The notes beneath the pieces are model-generated. The model had not been told where the DNA came from and searched no databases. It saw nothing but the letters and a program-made list of their open reading frames with translations. A DNA stretch of 64,000 bases, taken from assembly GCA_002005505.1 (NCBI GenBank), contig KV908589.1, positions 62,001 through 126,000 of the forward strand, written 5' to 3'. Positions 43,301-54,391 of this stretch are shown piece by piece. A program made the translations under genes and the position numbers. Source of the stretch: Botryococcus braunii (Eukaryota; Chlorophyta; Trebouxiophyceae). Every line of letters starts with the position of its first letter. Positions within the stretch are counted from its first letter, which is position 1.

Positions 43301-43754
43301 CCCCTAGCCCTTGCAAAGTATCACTTTTAATAAACGAATGAGATGCCCCACTATCAAACAACACTGAAAGGATTTTCCCCTTAACATTCGCCGGAAAGGT
43401 CATAGCTAGCGGAGAGTCAGTAGTAACACCTCCCATGGTGAGTGTGGGTCTTGGGGGAACCACACAACATACAAAAGAAAATGGGTATACACTAGTTTGA
43501 CCATTCATGTCCACCGCCTGTCCCTTCCTTCCTGAACACACTTCCACAATCCTTCCTTGCATACGGTGAGCATAGAGACTCTTACTTTTCCAAGTTTTCC
43601 TTCCCACAATGAAACAACAAGTGAGGGACGGGTTGCACCTTTGTTCCCATAAAAACTTGGAAATCTCAGATTCAGCCTTCCTAACATTTGGCACCACAAG
43701 GTTCACCCCTTCCTTTCCCAAATTGGAGGCCACAAGAGAGTGCAAAACATGCAA
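40341..43754 (-). pseudogene. Gyp-3 Pol, multiple lesions
   Basis: The N-terminal extension and protease (DSGASHS near 43350) read continuously from about 43754 to a TGA at 43095-43097 (TGT codon in Gyp-2). RT-RNase H-integrase follows with YLDD near 42160. Near 41857 a short stretch after QNY is replaced by a duplicated AACTACAG, which shifts the frame. A run of about 14 C near 41352 shifts it again. The TGA before FVVDRL (near 40659) and the jump from WMYRG into the chromodomain region are the same as in Gyp-2. The integrase core is therefore incomplete, and no functional Pol can be made from this copy. Confidence 0.88.
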
Positions 43755-43860
43755 TCTTATACACTTCCGGTGCTACTTCAGGGTGTTTTTCGAGGTGCTG
43801 CATTTCAGGAGTTCACCCAGCTTGTCCCATTGGCGCTGTAGCTTCCTTTCATAGGTGTGC

Positions 43861-43965
43861 TACTTCAGGCTGAAGTATCACACCTAGGCCCTCAAGTATC
43901 ACACCTAGGCCCTCAAGTATCACACCTATGCCCAAGTATCACTCCTACGCTGAAGTAGGCCTATC
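43861..43965. repeat. Short tandem repeat inside the insertion
   Basis: AAGTATCACACCTAGGCCCT recurs three to four times with small changes (CTATGCCC, CTCCTACG). Confidence 0.75.
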
Positions 43966-44528
43966 ACCCTACTATCTGCGGATGGGGTTTATTTTTTTCT
44001 CCCGTTTATCTGGGGGATTTGAACTCGCGTTCTCCTGCTCCATGGCCTTGTAGCGACGCTCTCCACACACGCCATCCGCATTCCAGGACAATTGTAGTAC
44101 GTTGATACTTGTATATGTACTGCGGAGCCCCATTCTTGGTTGAATCTGCAGTCGAATGGTCAACATACCTACACTTTCCGCCGTACCATACCACGAGGAA
44201 GTATGAAAAGAAAGTTTGAAGCTGCTTGTATGTCTGTTGGGTGTCTTTATAGGTTTCGACGGAGCCCAACAAATGGAATTCCGGAAACACACGAGCACGA
44301 TTTCCATGAACAATCCATGAAATTAAACGTTTTATTAATTAATACAGTATATTTTAACCTTGATTTCAAAAATGTGTTTACTATCAATTAAACGGGGCCG
44401 TGATGGTGAGCCGGCGTACCTGCTTCCCCCTGCCGGACGGCCTCATGAGTCATAACTAACCAAGCTAATCACAATATATAAACAGTGTACAGAACCACCC
44501 TGAAGTAGAACCGGAAGTGCATAAATTA

Positions 44529-44711
44529 GTTATACACCCGCTAAACCGGACCTCGGGGCACTCCGTCAGGAATGCACCTCCTCCCTCGGGAAGCTGGGAT
44601 TTTCAAGAGCCCTCGGCTTCGCCTCGGGCTCTCAAAAATCCCAGCTTCCCTCGGGAGGAGGTGCATTCCTGACGGAGTACCCCTCGGCGCTCGGTTTCGC
44701 GGGTGTATAAC
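44529..44711. repeat. 183-bp near-perfect hairpin
   Basis: The left arm (GTTATACACCCGC...CTTCAAGAGCCC) and right arm (GGGCTCTCAAAAATC...GCGGGTGTATAAC) are inverted complements over about 85 bp each. Mismatches are few; the loop is about 13 bp around TCGGCTTCGCCTC. The transcript would form a long double-stranded stem. Confidence 0.9.
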
Positions 44712-44741
44712 CTATACAAGTGGCATCCATGGCTTCAGAAT

Positions 44742-45942
44742 TTACTTTTGAGGATTATGCCCCGGCCCTTTTCCCTTCCAATGTGCTCCCCGGCCACCAC
44801 GGCCCTTCCACTGTCCACCTCGAGCTTGATTAGAGGGAAAAGGAGGAGGTGGGGGCAATTGACTGTCGCGCCTACTCTTCCTTTGCAAGTAGTCCCGCTT
44901 GGCCTGACATTGCCATTGCTCGTGACCAAAGTTTTTGCAGAAGTAACACTGGCGCTCGGAGGGGACGCTTGTCCGAGAATCTAACTTCCCACCAACGTTG
45001 TGTCCGACGGCTCCAAGCACAGGCCCCTGGGTGAATCCCGGAAAGTATGCCGGCGTGCTTGTTGGAGTCCTCTTCACAACGTTGAGAACCTTCCTTCCTT
45101 CCTGTCCCCTCAGCATTCCCCCTGACTTTAAGTTGCTTTCATATTGCACCACATAAGTGCACAATGAGTCGAGGCTTGTGAACCTGACACCAGTTTGAGG
45201 GTTAACTGTGCAAGCAACTCTAATAGGAGCATTCAGGCCTTTGAGAAACATATATATTTTATCATTTTCGCAGATGTCATATTCGGTTTCTACATCACTT
45301 AACAAGGTGATAAATCTTTCTATGTATCTTTCAACGCTTTCTTGCCCTTGATAAACATGGTCTAATTTTTGCCGGGCAGCCATAACCAAATCTGTAGAGT
45401 CGTATCGATTTCCCATAAAAATTTTAAAGTCTTCCCATGTTGGCTCTGTTTGACCTCCTTCCCTTTCCTTCCCTTTTGAGGTATGTCCCCCACACCTTTG
45501 TAGGTCGCTCCTCCATGCACTGAAGCGCGACTGCCACCCACTTGTCCCTTGACACATTTGAAATGTTCACATATGATTCCACCTTACTAGCAAAGAAGCT
45601 TCCTCTTTCTCCTGTAAACATAGCTGGTGTAGGCACACGCACGACGTTAGTGGTGGGTGACGTCCGCTTGGATGCTCGTTCTCCCTCCAAGGCCTCAATC
45701 CGCTTCAATAACCGTAGAATTAGGGATTTAGTCTTATTTTTCTTCAAGGGTGTCTTCAAAGGAGTGGGTTTGGGTTTCGTTTTGGGTGTGGTCGGTTTGG
45801 GCGATGGGGCCAATTCTGTTTCGGACTCGTCTTCCAAAAGGTCATCAACTTCAACACCCTCCTTTTCCAAACCTTCCAACATTCCTTTCTCTTTAAGAGG
45901 GAGACCGGAGTACTTGCTTCCTTTCCGTTTGGACGCCATCAT
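44742..45942 (-). pseudogene. Gyp-3 Gag, frameshifted
   Basis: It starts at ATG 45942 (MMASKRKGSKYSG). The charged N-terminus and Gag domain follow Gyp-2 closely, with small indels. The frame shifts near 45470-45490, in the AAGGGAAGGAAAGGG tract. The second half retains QESVERYIERF, the zinc knuckle CYFCKNFGHEQWQC and the Gly-rich basic tail, ending at 44742. Confidence 0.88.
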
Positions 45943-46009
45943 ATTGCAAAGGGAACAATGCAATTACAACCTTCCCTACGTCTCCCTTCGGTTCGAGGCT
46001 CTAACCGCC

Positions 46010-46021
46010 TCGCCGATACCA
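46010..46021 (-). promoter_or_regulatory. Gyp-3 primer-binding site
   Basis: On the element strand TGGTATCGGCGA follows the 5' LTR after a one-base spacer (C here, T in Gyp-2). This confirms that the LTR ends at TTAAA. Confidence 0.85.
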
Positions 46022-46022
46022 G

Positions 46023-46474
46023 TTTAACGAAGTGAGACGTGTAACTAAGATTTATAACAAGCTAAGCAAGGGTTTCAGGCAAGGGTGACACCGAAGGTAG
46101 AAATCGAAGTTCCAATCCGTTACAAGTTCGCAGCCCTCCTCACGCAGGTCGTCCGAGTCTCCAAAGAACAATATATATAATGAACAATATAGAACTTTCT
46201 AGATGCCTCGCTTGTTGCAGAAAACCCAAAGACAATGATAGCCACCCAAGTTCCTAGTCCATCTATGCGCGGATCCGGCTACGTTATCCCTCTACGAGAT
46301 GCTCTCGCGAGCATAGCGATATGGATGACGAGAGGAGACCCACTAGGATATTACAGTCATTTTCCTACACACAAGGACAACGAGATCTACTCGTATCCCC
46401 AAGGGCACGAAGAAACATGAACTACGCGCACATCCTACATGAGACGCGTCTCGCTGACGCGGCACCTCACTACA
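46023..46474 (-). repeat. Gyp-3 5' LTR (452 bp)
   Basis: On the element strand it starts TGTAGTGAGG at 46474 and ends CTTCGTTAAA at 46023. Its first base is preceded by the target duplication. Confidence 0.95.
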
Positions 46475-48119
46475 CAGTGTGTTCCTTCAGCTACGACTAA
46501 TATCCTATCAGTATCTGCTGCCCTCCGTGATGGTGCTTGCTTTGCTACAGACAGTGTGGGAGGTTTTACAGCAATGACTGGCCCAAATGGGTGGAGGATG
46601 CCAGTGAGTGTAGAGAATGGCCTGTACTATGTACACAACTGTTTGCCTGTAACAGCGAGTAAAACCCCATGCCCAGTGACAGCTGCCATGAAGAGCAAAT
46701 GTAAGAAAAGCCAGAAGCATGACTGCACTAGACGTTTCTTGTGGCACAGCAGATTGGGACACCCGGGTGAACCATGGATGCAACGTTTGAGCAGTGAGCA
46801 GTTAGTCAGTGGCCTAGACACACATCTTTCCCCTTGTGAAAAGTGCCCCAAGTACTGTGAAGCCTGCATTGAGGGGAAGCATGCTCGCCCACCTTTCGGT
46901 GAAAGTTTCAGACCTGCAGTGAACCCCCTTGACAGAATCCATATTGACACTGTGGGTCCTATATCTCCAGCTGCAATCACTGGAGAACGGTTTTGGGTAG
47001 CAGACGAAGCATCCGGATGGAAAGTAGCCTTGCCAGTTAAATCTAAGGATGTTATTGGAGCTGTTGTCAGGGACCTTATCCTGTTTTGGCAGACAGAAAG
47101 GAGAACCACTGTGAAGTGCATTCGATGTGACAGGGGCACTGAGTTCATTAATGCCAAATTCAAGGAGTTCTGTGCCTCTCAGGGCACTATATTGGAGATG
47201 TCTGCGCCATATACCCCGCAACAGAATGGGATAGCCGAGCGAGCCAACAGGACCCTCAAGGAGCGAACCAGGACACTTCTTAACTTTGCAGCAGCCACTC
47301 CAGTGATGTGGAAAGAGGCTCTGGAGACAGCTTGCACCCTTCTGAACATGGGACCCAGCACAGGCAGGCCTCTTACCCCCTGTGAAATATTTATGGGATA
47401 TAAACCAGATGTTTCCCTTCTACGTACCTGGGGATGTCTGGCATTTGTGCATGTACCAGACCAGTAGAGGAGTGTATTTGCACCCAAGGCAGTGCCAGGG
47501 ATGTTCACTGGATATTCGCCAGTGTCCAAGGCATTTCGTATCTATCTAGGAGGAGGGGTCTGGCGGGAGAGCAGAGATGTGGAATTTGTGGAGCACATTC
47601 GGGGGGCCTCCAGAGTGGGAATACACATTCTGCCTGGACAGCCTCAGCAGTTTTCATATCCTGAAGGCCTGCAACTCCAGCAGCAGGACAGTGAACCTCC
47701 TGCTGGTCCCAACCAACTTCGTACTCAGACTGGCGCTATCAGCATACCCTGCTCCAGCAACAGACCTGACAGCACCCTCCCAGAAGCCCCTGACGAGGCT
47801 GCAACCGAGCCTGTCGGTCAGGGGAAGTGCCTCCCGGAGGAAGCCGCCACTGACTATGTCACTGGATCACCGGGAGGAACTCATCCACTGGATCTGGACC
47901 AGTCCGGCATGGTGGAGACACTCCGTCGAATGGCAAGAGGGAATCCCGACGGTGGAGGACATCAAGAGTTTTTGGAGCGAGCACAGCAGTCCCTCCGAGA
48001 CCCACGGCCTGACAACGAAGGCCAGCCCCCGGATGGATTGACAAGATCGCAACGCTACGAGCATCGAACTGCTGCACGCGAACTCCTGCTGGCACAAGAG
48101 ACCACGAGCAGGGTGAGAG
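46475..48119 (+). pseudogene. Cop-D integrase and linker
   Basis: It resumes the protease/integrase junction (CVPSATTNILSVSAALRDG). The zinc region is LLWHSRLGHPG-like (FLWHSRLGHPGE) with CEKCPKYCEAC. Core motifs are HIDTVGPISPAAITGERFW, RCDRGTEF (near 47130) and NGIAERANR (near 47229). A few residues are missing after ERFW (VADEAS). A TAG at 47465-47467 follows VPDQ, and the same frame then continues into the linker (GIHILPGQPQQ ... GLTRSQRYEHRTAARE), homologous to Cop-E GLTRQQRYDQRVAARE. It is cut at 48119 by Cop-F. Confidence 0.9.
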
Positions 48120-48516
48120 TGTTGAATGAATTGGTCAATACTGTACTTAGTGACATCCCCTGTCACATGCCATCAACAGCAGTGTAAACTATAGCCTTTA
48201 TAGCCCTTTATGAATGGTATAGATCTTACTCGTACCTCAATGACATAACACGTGACTTGTACGATATGCGTTCTCAATAGACATTACGTATGGTAGTACT
48301 TTAGGATCCCTGCAGTCCGAGCCATCCCTGGGCAGCCCAGGAACGGCTCGGTACTTGTCCGAAGCATGTTGGTATCCTTGACCAACCTCTACTGTTGGAG
48401 AGTGCTGTGTGCTGTTCCTGGAAACGTTGTAGCGTGGACGGTTTTTCCCACAGGCTACGAACTGACGCTGCCGTCGTGCCATCACTGCAGGTGACGCCGC
48501 AAGCAGAAATGCTTGA
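48120..48516 (+). repeat. Cop-F 5' LTR (397 bp, single block)
   Basis: It matches Cop-E from TGTTGAATG through the first 136-bp block to CACTGCAG, then jumps directly to the 26-bp tail GTGACGCCGC...TTGA. The 482 bp from GTGTGTTTAGG to the second CACTGCAG are absent. Confidence 0.95.
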
Positions 48517-48824
48517 GGTTATGGGCCCACGCTTTCAAAGCTGAGCTTGCAGTGGCGCACGACAGATTTCCAGGGAGAAAAGGGGTTTCGGACCCTGCTT
48601 CGAGACTGCGGGCTTCACTGACGAGTGAGGTCTGGCCGTTCAAACATATCGAGCTAGTCACGTAAAATTATTCCTTCTGTAGTGCTGGAAGGAATTGTTG
48701 TACAGTAGCAACTGGGCTGGGAAAGCAGAAGTACTTCTGGGACTGATCAACTCAGTGTCAGAGCTAGGAAGAAGTGCTTCCAGGGGAAGTCATCTAAGGC
48801 TTGGAGTGAAGAACTGGCTTGATC
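48517..48824 (+). promoter_or_regulatory. Cop-F primer-binding site and leader
   Basis: GGTTATGGGCCCACGC is at 48517-48532. The leader contains the empty Gyp-2 target site GGAAG at 48785-48789 and runs to the Gag ATG at 48825. Confidence 0.85.
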
Positions 48825-51800
48825 ATGAAAACTAGAAGCAGACAAGTGATCATGAAAACGAGAAGTAAGCGCACTGCAACGGAGTCTGGATCAGCTGGGT
48901 CTGGCTCCTCCATCAGTGCATCACCCAGCCAGACAGCAAACTCCACTGCGCAGAGTGGAGAGATGTGCATCGCAATGACGAAAACCGGTGGCGTCGTCAC
49001 CACGAATGTCAAGTGTCCAGTGACTCTGGACAGAGAGGGAGTGGAATTTCCACTCTGGGATCTGGCATATGTGGCAGCCTGTGGCCTCAAAAGGTGCAAG
49101 GCAGCCATTGAAGCTCCAATGCCAGACAAAGAGGAGAATGCAGCAGCGCTCCTAATGCTGATTGAGAGCGTCCGCAAGGCGTGGGGTGCCAAGCTGGCTG
49201 CAATGCAACTGGCAACCAATGCCTACCAGTGGGTTCGAGAGCGTTTTACTGGAGGGGCAGACCAGGAGGTAACAGCACGCTGGCTGGAGCTCCTACACAC
49301 CAGCATGGGAGAGATAGAAACGTTGGAGGACTACTACAACAGGAAGGTGGCACTCTTCCATGCGCTCAAGCGAAATGGGCACTCCATCATGGAGAGAGAA
49401 GCCAAGCTGGCAATCATCAAGGGCTTGCCAGAGGAAGCGAAGGAGACTGGGATGTTCTCCTCATCTGCTGGGAAGGATCTGGAGGGACTGTGGGAGATCA
49501 TCTCCACCACAGCCAAGGGACTGGGCTTCAACGACCAGGTCCCCAGAGTCACCCCTGTGGCCAGGGCAGCCATCACACCAGCCTACTCCACCACACCAGG
49601 GACTGCAAGCCCACGGGAGACCCAAGCTGGAGGCCAGGGGGGCCAAGCTTCATCGACCAAGGTGGAGGGACGGGACCGGCGTGACAACAGGCGCTGCCGC
49701 TACTGCAACAAGCTAGGCCATTTTGAGAGGAACTGCCTCAAGAAGGAGGCGGACGAGAAGATGCAACAGAACCTGCAGCAAGTCATGGCTGCAATGGCCA
49801 ATCTGCTTCCGCAATTTCAAAATCAAGCGTCGGCTGCAGTGGCTCGACCTCCGGAGGGCAGCGGGAACGGCAACAACTTTTTCCCCGGGGGATATCCACC
49901 ACCCTCTGGTATGTCTGCCATGATTTCTCTGAATGTCTTAACACCAACACGCGTCATGCCAGAAGCGAGAAGTTTTCTGGTGGACAGTGGAGCCACCATC
50001 CACCTAGTCAATGATCTGTCCCTGCTACATTCCCCCACCCTGCACAGAAATCCCATTCCTTTGCATATGGCTACATCAGATGCCACGGGACAGATAATTG
50101 CAACTGGTTCCCTGTGCTTGAGCAGCGCAGAATAGCAACCCCTGTGGCTTCACAATGTGCATTGTGTTCCTTCAGCTACAGCTAATCTGATTTCAGTGAC
50201 AGCTGCTATACGTGATGGGGCTAGTTTTGTGACAGACAGTGTGGGAAGTTACACTGGGATGCGTGGCGCTCAAAACTGGTCTTGTTCAGTTGCACAGAGA
50301 AATGGCCTGTATTTCTTGCAGAAGGTCAGTCCAGTCAGAAACCCTGTCTCTGTGTTTGTTAACACAGCCAGAGCACCAGTCGCTCATGATTGCAGATTGA
50401 GAGCACTGTGGCACAGTAGACTGGGGCACCCAGGGGAGGTTAATATGAGGCGACTGCAGTCTGAAGATTTGGTCCTGGGCATCCCTGTATCTCTCTCCCC
50501 TTGCGCAAACTGTCACTCTTCATGTGAAGCGTGCATTCAAGGAAAGCACAGTCGTCCCCCTTTTGGAACCAGTTCTAGAGCAGCCACTGAGCCCCTTGAG
50601 AGAATTCATTTGGACACAGTTGGCCCCATCTCCCCTACAGCTATTACTGGGGAGCGCTTCTTTGTCACGATTGTGGATGAGGCTACGCACTACGTCATAG
50701 CCCTGGCAGTAAAAACCAAGGATGCAATCAGTAGTGCAGTCAGAGACCTCCTGATTTTTTGGCAGAGGCAGTTGAACCGCTCTGTTAAGTGCATTCGTAC
50801 TGACAGGGGGACAGAATTCCTCAACAGTACATTGAAGGGTTTCTGTACGCAGGAGGGAATTAAATTTGAGACCTCTGCAGCATACACGCCTCAGCAAAAT
50901 GGCGTTGCTGAACGGATGAACCGAACAATCAAGGAGAAGGCCAGAACACTCATGTTGCATGCAGCTGCCAAACAGTCACTCTGGAAGGAAGCAGTGGAGA
51001 CAGCCTGCATCTTGTACAACATGGGACCTGTGACTGGACGTGACAAGACGCCTTATGAAGCCTTCCATGGGGTAAAGCCCGATGTATCCCTGCTCAGGAC
51101 TTTTGGCTGTCAAGCACATGTGCACATACCTGATCACCAAAGGGGAGTGTTTGAGTCTAAGACCTCCCCTGGTCTCTTCACAGGGTATTCCAGTGTGTCA
51201 AAGGCATATAGAATTTATATGGGAAACGGGATTTGGAAAGAAAGCAGAGACGTCACCTTTCTGGAGCACTTAAGGGGCGCAGACAGAGTGGGGCTTTGCA
51301 CCATGTCTCCTGTGAGTCCAAATGCAGTCCAGCAGCCCTTTGCCGTGCCTTTTGTACAACAGGACGGCCAGCAGTCCTTGGGTCAGTTGTCTTTTTGGGA
51401 CTCAGATGATCCTGAGCCTCTCTGCAACCGAGAGGTCAACGTGCAGCAGTCCGGACCTGACTCCCCCTGTGCAACCACCCCCTGTGCAACTACCCCATGT
51501 GCAATCAATCCCTGTGAGAATTCTGAGACTACAAGTGTCAACGTGGACGGGGAGCCCACTTCCTCGGAGCTGAGCCATACGCAGTCCGGCCACAGCTGGT
51601 CCGTACTCGGACACATGGAGAACCTGGCGCGAGGAGGCCAGGAGACCAAGTCACACCTGCAACGTTTGAACAATGTGCAAAAATGTGTTCGAATGGAAGT
51701 TGGGGCCATGGGTGTCCAAGGGCAAGACGGGCTGACCCGGCAGCAACGGTATGATCAGAGAGTAGCAGCACGTGAGGCTGCAGCTGAGGTCACTGTGGAA

Positions 51801-53969
51801 CATGATGGAGATGTGAGTGATGGAGAGAATAGGAGAATGTCAGAGGCCATTTGCCCAGGGGAAGCAACGGAAGCTCAGCCTAATGGACAGGACTTGGCCA
51901 GGCTGGAGGGCATGTCTGATCATGTAAGCGCTGAGAGTGAGGCAAGAGAGGTCAGTTTGGAGATTTCCAATCAGACACTTGATGGACAAAGGGAGTCTTC
52001 AGATGGCCAGGCTCTGCGTGCTTGTGAGGGACACACTGGGGAGTCTCAGGTGTGTTGTGAGAGTACAAGCGTGGATGAGAGAGACACCATTGCAGGGTGC
52101 CGCACAGTGCCAGATTATGCTGCGCCTTTGAGTGATGAGTGCGTTTGGGACATGATGAGTGATGTAAGACCCTAGTTGAAAGGAGCAGCATGTGAATCCT
52201 TCAAGGAGAGAAAGCTGCAGACACCTGCAGAGTGGGAGAGAGTCAGAGAGGTGTGTAAAGCAGTAACCTCGAGCGAAAGAGTAGTGGAAGCACGTGCGTG
52301 TGAGCCTAGAGAAGATAGCCATGTTGTGCATGATCACAATCTGAATCCTGTAAAGGGTCAGATACCTGGGGTGAGGTGGTCCAAGGTGCCAGTCCCTGGA
52401 AACCTCAGGGAGGCGCAAAGATCCCCTCAGTGGGAATTCTGGCGCCAGGCAATGCAAGAGGAGCAAGATTCTCTTGATGCGCACGAGGTGATGGAGTACG
52501 TTGAGAGACCCAGGGGACACAAGGTGATCCCTGTGCATTGGATCTTCTCTGTGAAGACTGATGCACATGGGAACGTGTTGAGATTTAAGGCTCGGCTTGT
52601 AGCCCAGGGCTGTAGACAGATTCCTGGAGTTGATGTAGATGAGGTCTTTGCACCTACCAGTAGCTATGGGTCCAGGAGGACTTTGCTAGCAACTGCTGCA
52701 GCAAAGAACATGGAAATTCACCAGGTGGATATAAAGACCGCCTTTTTGAATGGTGAATTAGAGGAGGAGGTGTATGTGACACAGCCTCCTGGGTTTGATA
52801 ATGGCAACCCCAACATTGTGTGCAGACTGCGTAAGGCCCTTTATGGCCTGAAGCAGGCTCCCAGGGCTTGGCACAAGACCCTGAATGAGAAGCTGCTAAG
52901 TATGGGATATGAAGTGTGTAAGAGTGATGCGGGAGTTTACATAAAGAGACACGAGGATGGGGAGCTGTCATACATGCTTGTGTATCTTGATGATCTTTTG
53001 ATTGTGGCGATGGGTGCGGAAGAGATAGAATGGGTGAAAAAGGAGCTGTTGGCAAGCTTCAAGATTCATGACCTCGGTGAAGTCAAGGATTTCTTGGGCT
53101 GCCAGATCCTGAGAGATAGAGAGAATCGGTGCCTATCACTGAGCTGCGTGCCTAAGATTGATGCACTGTGTGAGAAGTTTGGGGTGAGTGCTGAGTCACG
53201 CACAGTCGATACTCCCATGAGTAAAGACTTTGTGATGTCTGGGATGCCGCAGGTTACAGTGGGTGAGACCAGCTTTGGGTCTGGGACTCCACTGCCTCCC
53301 GGGCATAGATATTGTGAGCTTGTTGGGTCTCTGTTGTATATTGCTAATACAACTCGACCTGATATAGCTCAGGCTGTGGGTGTTCTGTCCCGTTACCGGA
53401 ACGCTCTCACCACTGCACACATGAATGAGGGCTTGAGGGTATTGAGGTATCTTCAGTCTACTCGAGAGTGTGTCTTAGTGCTGGGAGGGAAAGGGCCTGT
53501 GTTAGAAGGTCATGTTGATGCAGATTATGCTAGCGATATTGACAGCAGGCATTCTACGTCGGGGTATGTGCTATCAGTGTTTGGCAGTGCTTTGGTCTGG
53601 GGTAGTAAGAAGCAACACTCAGTTGCTACCTCCAGTGTGGAGGCAGAATTCATGGCAACCAGTCTGGCTATTAAGGAGCTTAACTGGCTGCGTGGGTTCA
53701 TGGAGGAAATCGGAACTCCTCCTTGGTCAGTGAAGCTATACTGTGACAATCAGGGGTGCATTGCTAACCTGAAAAACCCACTGTATAGCAAGTATACTAA
53801 GCACATTGCAGTGTGCTTCCACTTTGCACGTGAAGCTATTGCAAAGGGGCAGGTTACACTCTGCTATGTGGAGTCTGCAAGGAACAAGGCAGACATGCTG
53901 ACAAAGCCTCTCGCTCGCCCTGTCTTCCAGGTGCACAGGCGAGGGTTTGGACTTGTGAAGATGACATAG
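48825..53969 (+). pseudogene. Cop-F Gag-Pol, single frame with two stops
   Basis: One frame of about 1715 codons from ATG 48825 covers the whole polyprotein. Gag has the zinc knuckle CRYCNKLGHFERNC near 49694-49735. Protease has VDSGATIH near 49978. The integrase zinc region has HSRLGHPG and CANCHSSCEAC; core motifs are HLDTVGP near 50606, RTDRGTEF near 50795 and NGVAERMNR near 50900. The linker contains a Cys motif (CRTVPDYA...ECVWDMMSDV) near 52100-52165. RT has LVYLDDLLIVA near 52980 and RNase H has DADYASDIDSRHSTSG near 53517, ending RNKADMLTKPLA. TAG at 50132-50134 replaces the CAG of Cop-E, and TAG at 52173-52175 replaces an AGA codon. No frameshift is seen. The RT motif is YLDD where Cop-E has YVDD, which should still be catalytic. 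Confidence 0.93.
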
Positions 53970-53994
53970 GTGAAAGGGTGCTGTCAAGGGGAAG

Positions 53995-54391
53995 TGTTGA
54001 ATGAATTGGTCAATACCTTCCTTAGTGACATCCCCTGTCACATGCCATCAACAGCAGTGTAAACTATAGCCTTTATAGCCCTTTATGAACGGTATAGATC
54101 TTACTCGTACCTCAATGACATAACACGTGACTTGTACGATATGCGTTCTCAATAGACATTACGTATGGTAGTACTTTAGGATCCCTGCAGTCCGAGCCAT
54201 CCCTGGGCAGCCCAGGAACGGCTCGGTACTTGTCCGAAGCATGTTGGTATCCTTGACCAATCTCTACTGTTGGAGGGTGCTGTGTGCTGTTCCTGGAAAC
54301 GTTGTAGCGTGGACGGTTTTTCCCACAGGCTACAAACTGACGCTGCCGTCGTGCCATCACTGCAGGTGACGCCGCAAGCAGAAATGCTTGA
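53995..54391 (+). repeat. Cop-F 3' LTR (397 bp)
   Basis: It is the same length as the 5' LTR and also lacks the 482-bp unit. It is preceded by AAGGGGAAG and followed by the target duplication GAGAG. Confidence 0.95.

Larger units (their letters stand above)
43755..44716. mobile_element. Compound insertion in Gyp-3: TIR element plus hairpin
   Basis: Gyp-2 reads continuously across this point (ATGCAAGCAAGTGG on the plus-oriented comparison), so 962 bp were added to Gyp-3. The left part has 29-bp terminal inverted repeats (43757-43785 and 44496-44524, 27 of 29 matching) beginning TTATACACTTCCGG. The right part is a long foldback (44529-44711). Both parts are bounded by TTATACAC and its complement (GTGTATAA or GTGCATAA). 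No transposase or clear target duplication is seen. It looks like non-autonomous DNA-transposon or foldback material. Confidence 0.75.
39331..46474 (-). mobile_element. Gyp-3, Ty3/gypsy chromovirus inside Cop-D
   Basis: The 7144-bp element has 452-bp LTRs and a TSD CAGTG (39326-39330 and 46475-46479). It is closely related to Gyp-2 but has 38-bp shorter LTRs and a 962-bp foreign insertion between gag and pol. Its LTRs differ at about six positions. LTR ends TGTAG...TTAAA match Gyp-2. Confidence 0.96.
48120..54391 (+). mobile_element. Cop-F, complete copia element with short LTRs
   Basis: The 6272-bp element has 397-bp LTRs (48120-48516 and 53995-54391) and a TSD GAGAG (48115-48119 and 54392-54396). 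It is the same family as Cop-E and nearly collinear, except that each LTR lacks exactly one 482-bp repeat unit. It carries only two premature stops. Confidence 0.96.

Noticed and set aside
43861..43965. Direct repeats resembling a CRISPR array
   Set aside because: Tandem with no regular unique spacers, in a eukaryotic transposon insertion.
44012..44029. tRNA B-box-like sequence (minus strand GAGTTCAAATCCCCC) and possible tRNA or SINE
   Set aside because: The T-stem does not pair and the distance to a matching acceptor stem is too long; at most a tRNA-derived relic.
52980..52995. YLDD in Cop-F RT as an inactivating mutation
   Set aside because: YLDD is the normal catalytic motif of many gypsy RTs, including those in this window, so activity loss cannot be claimed.
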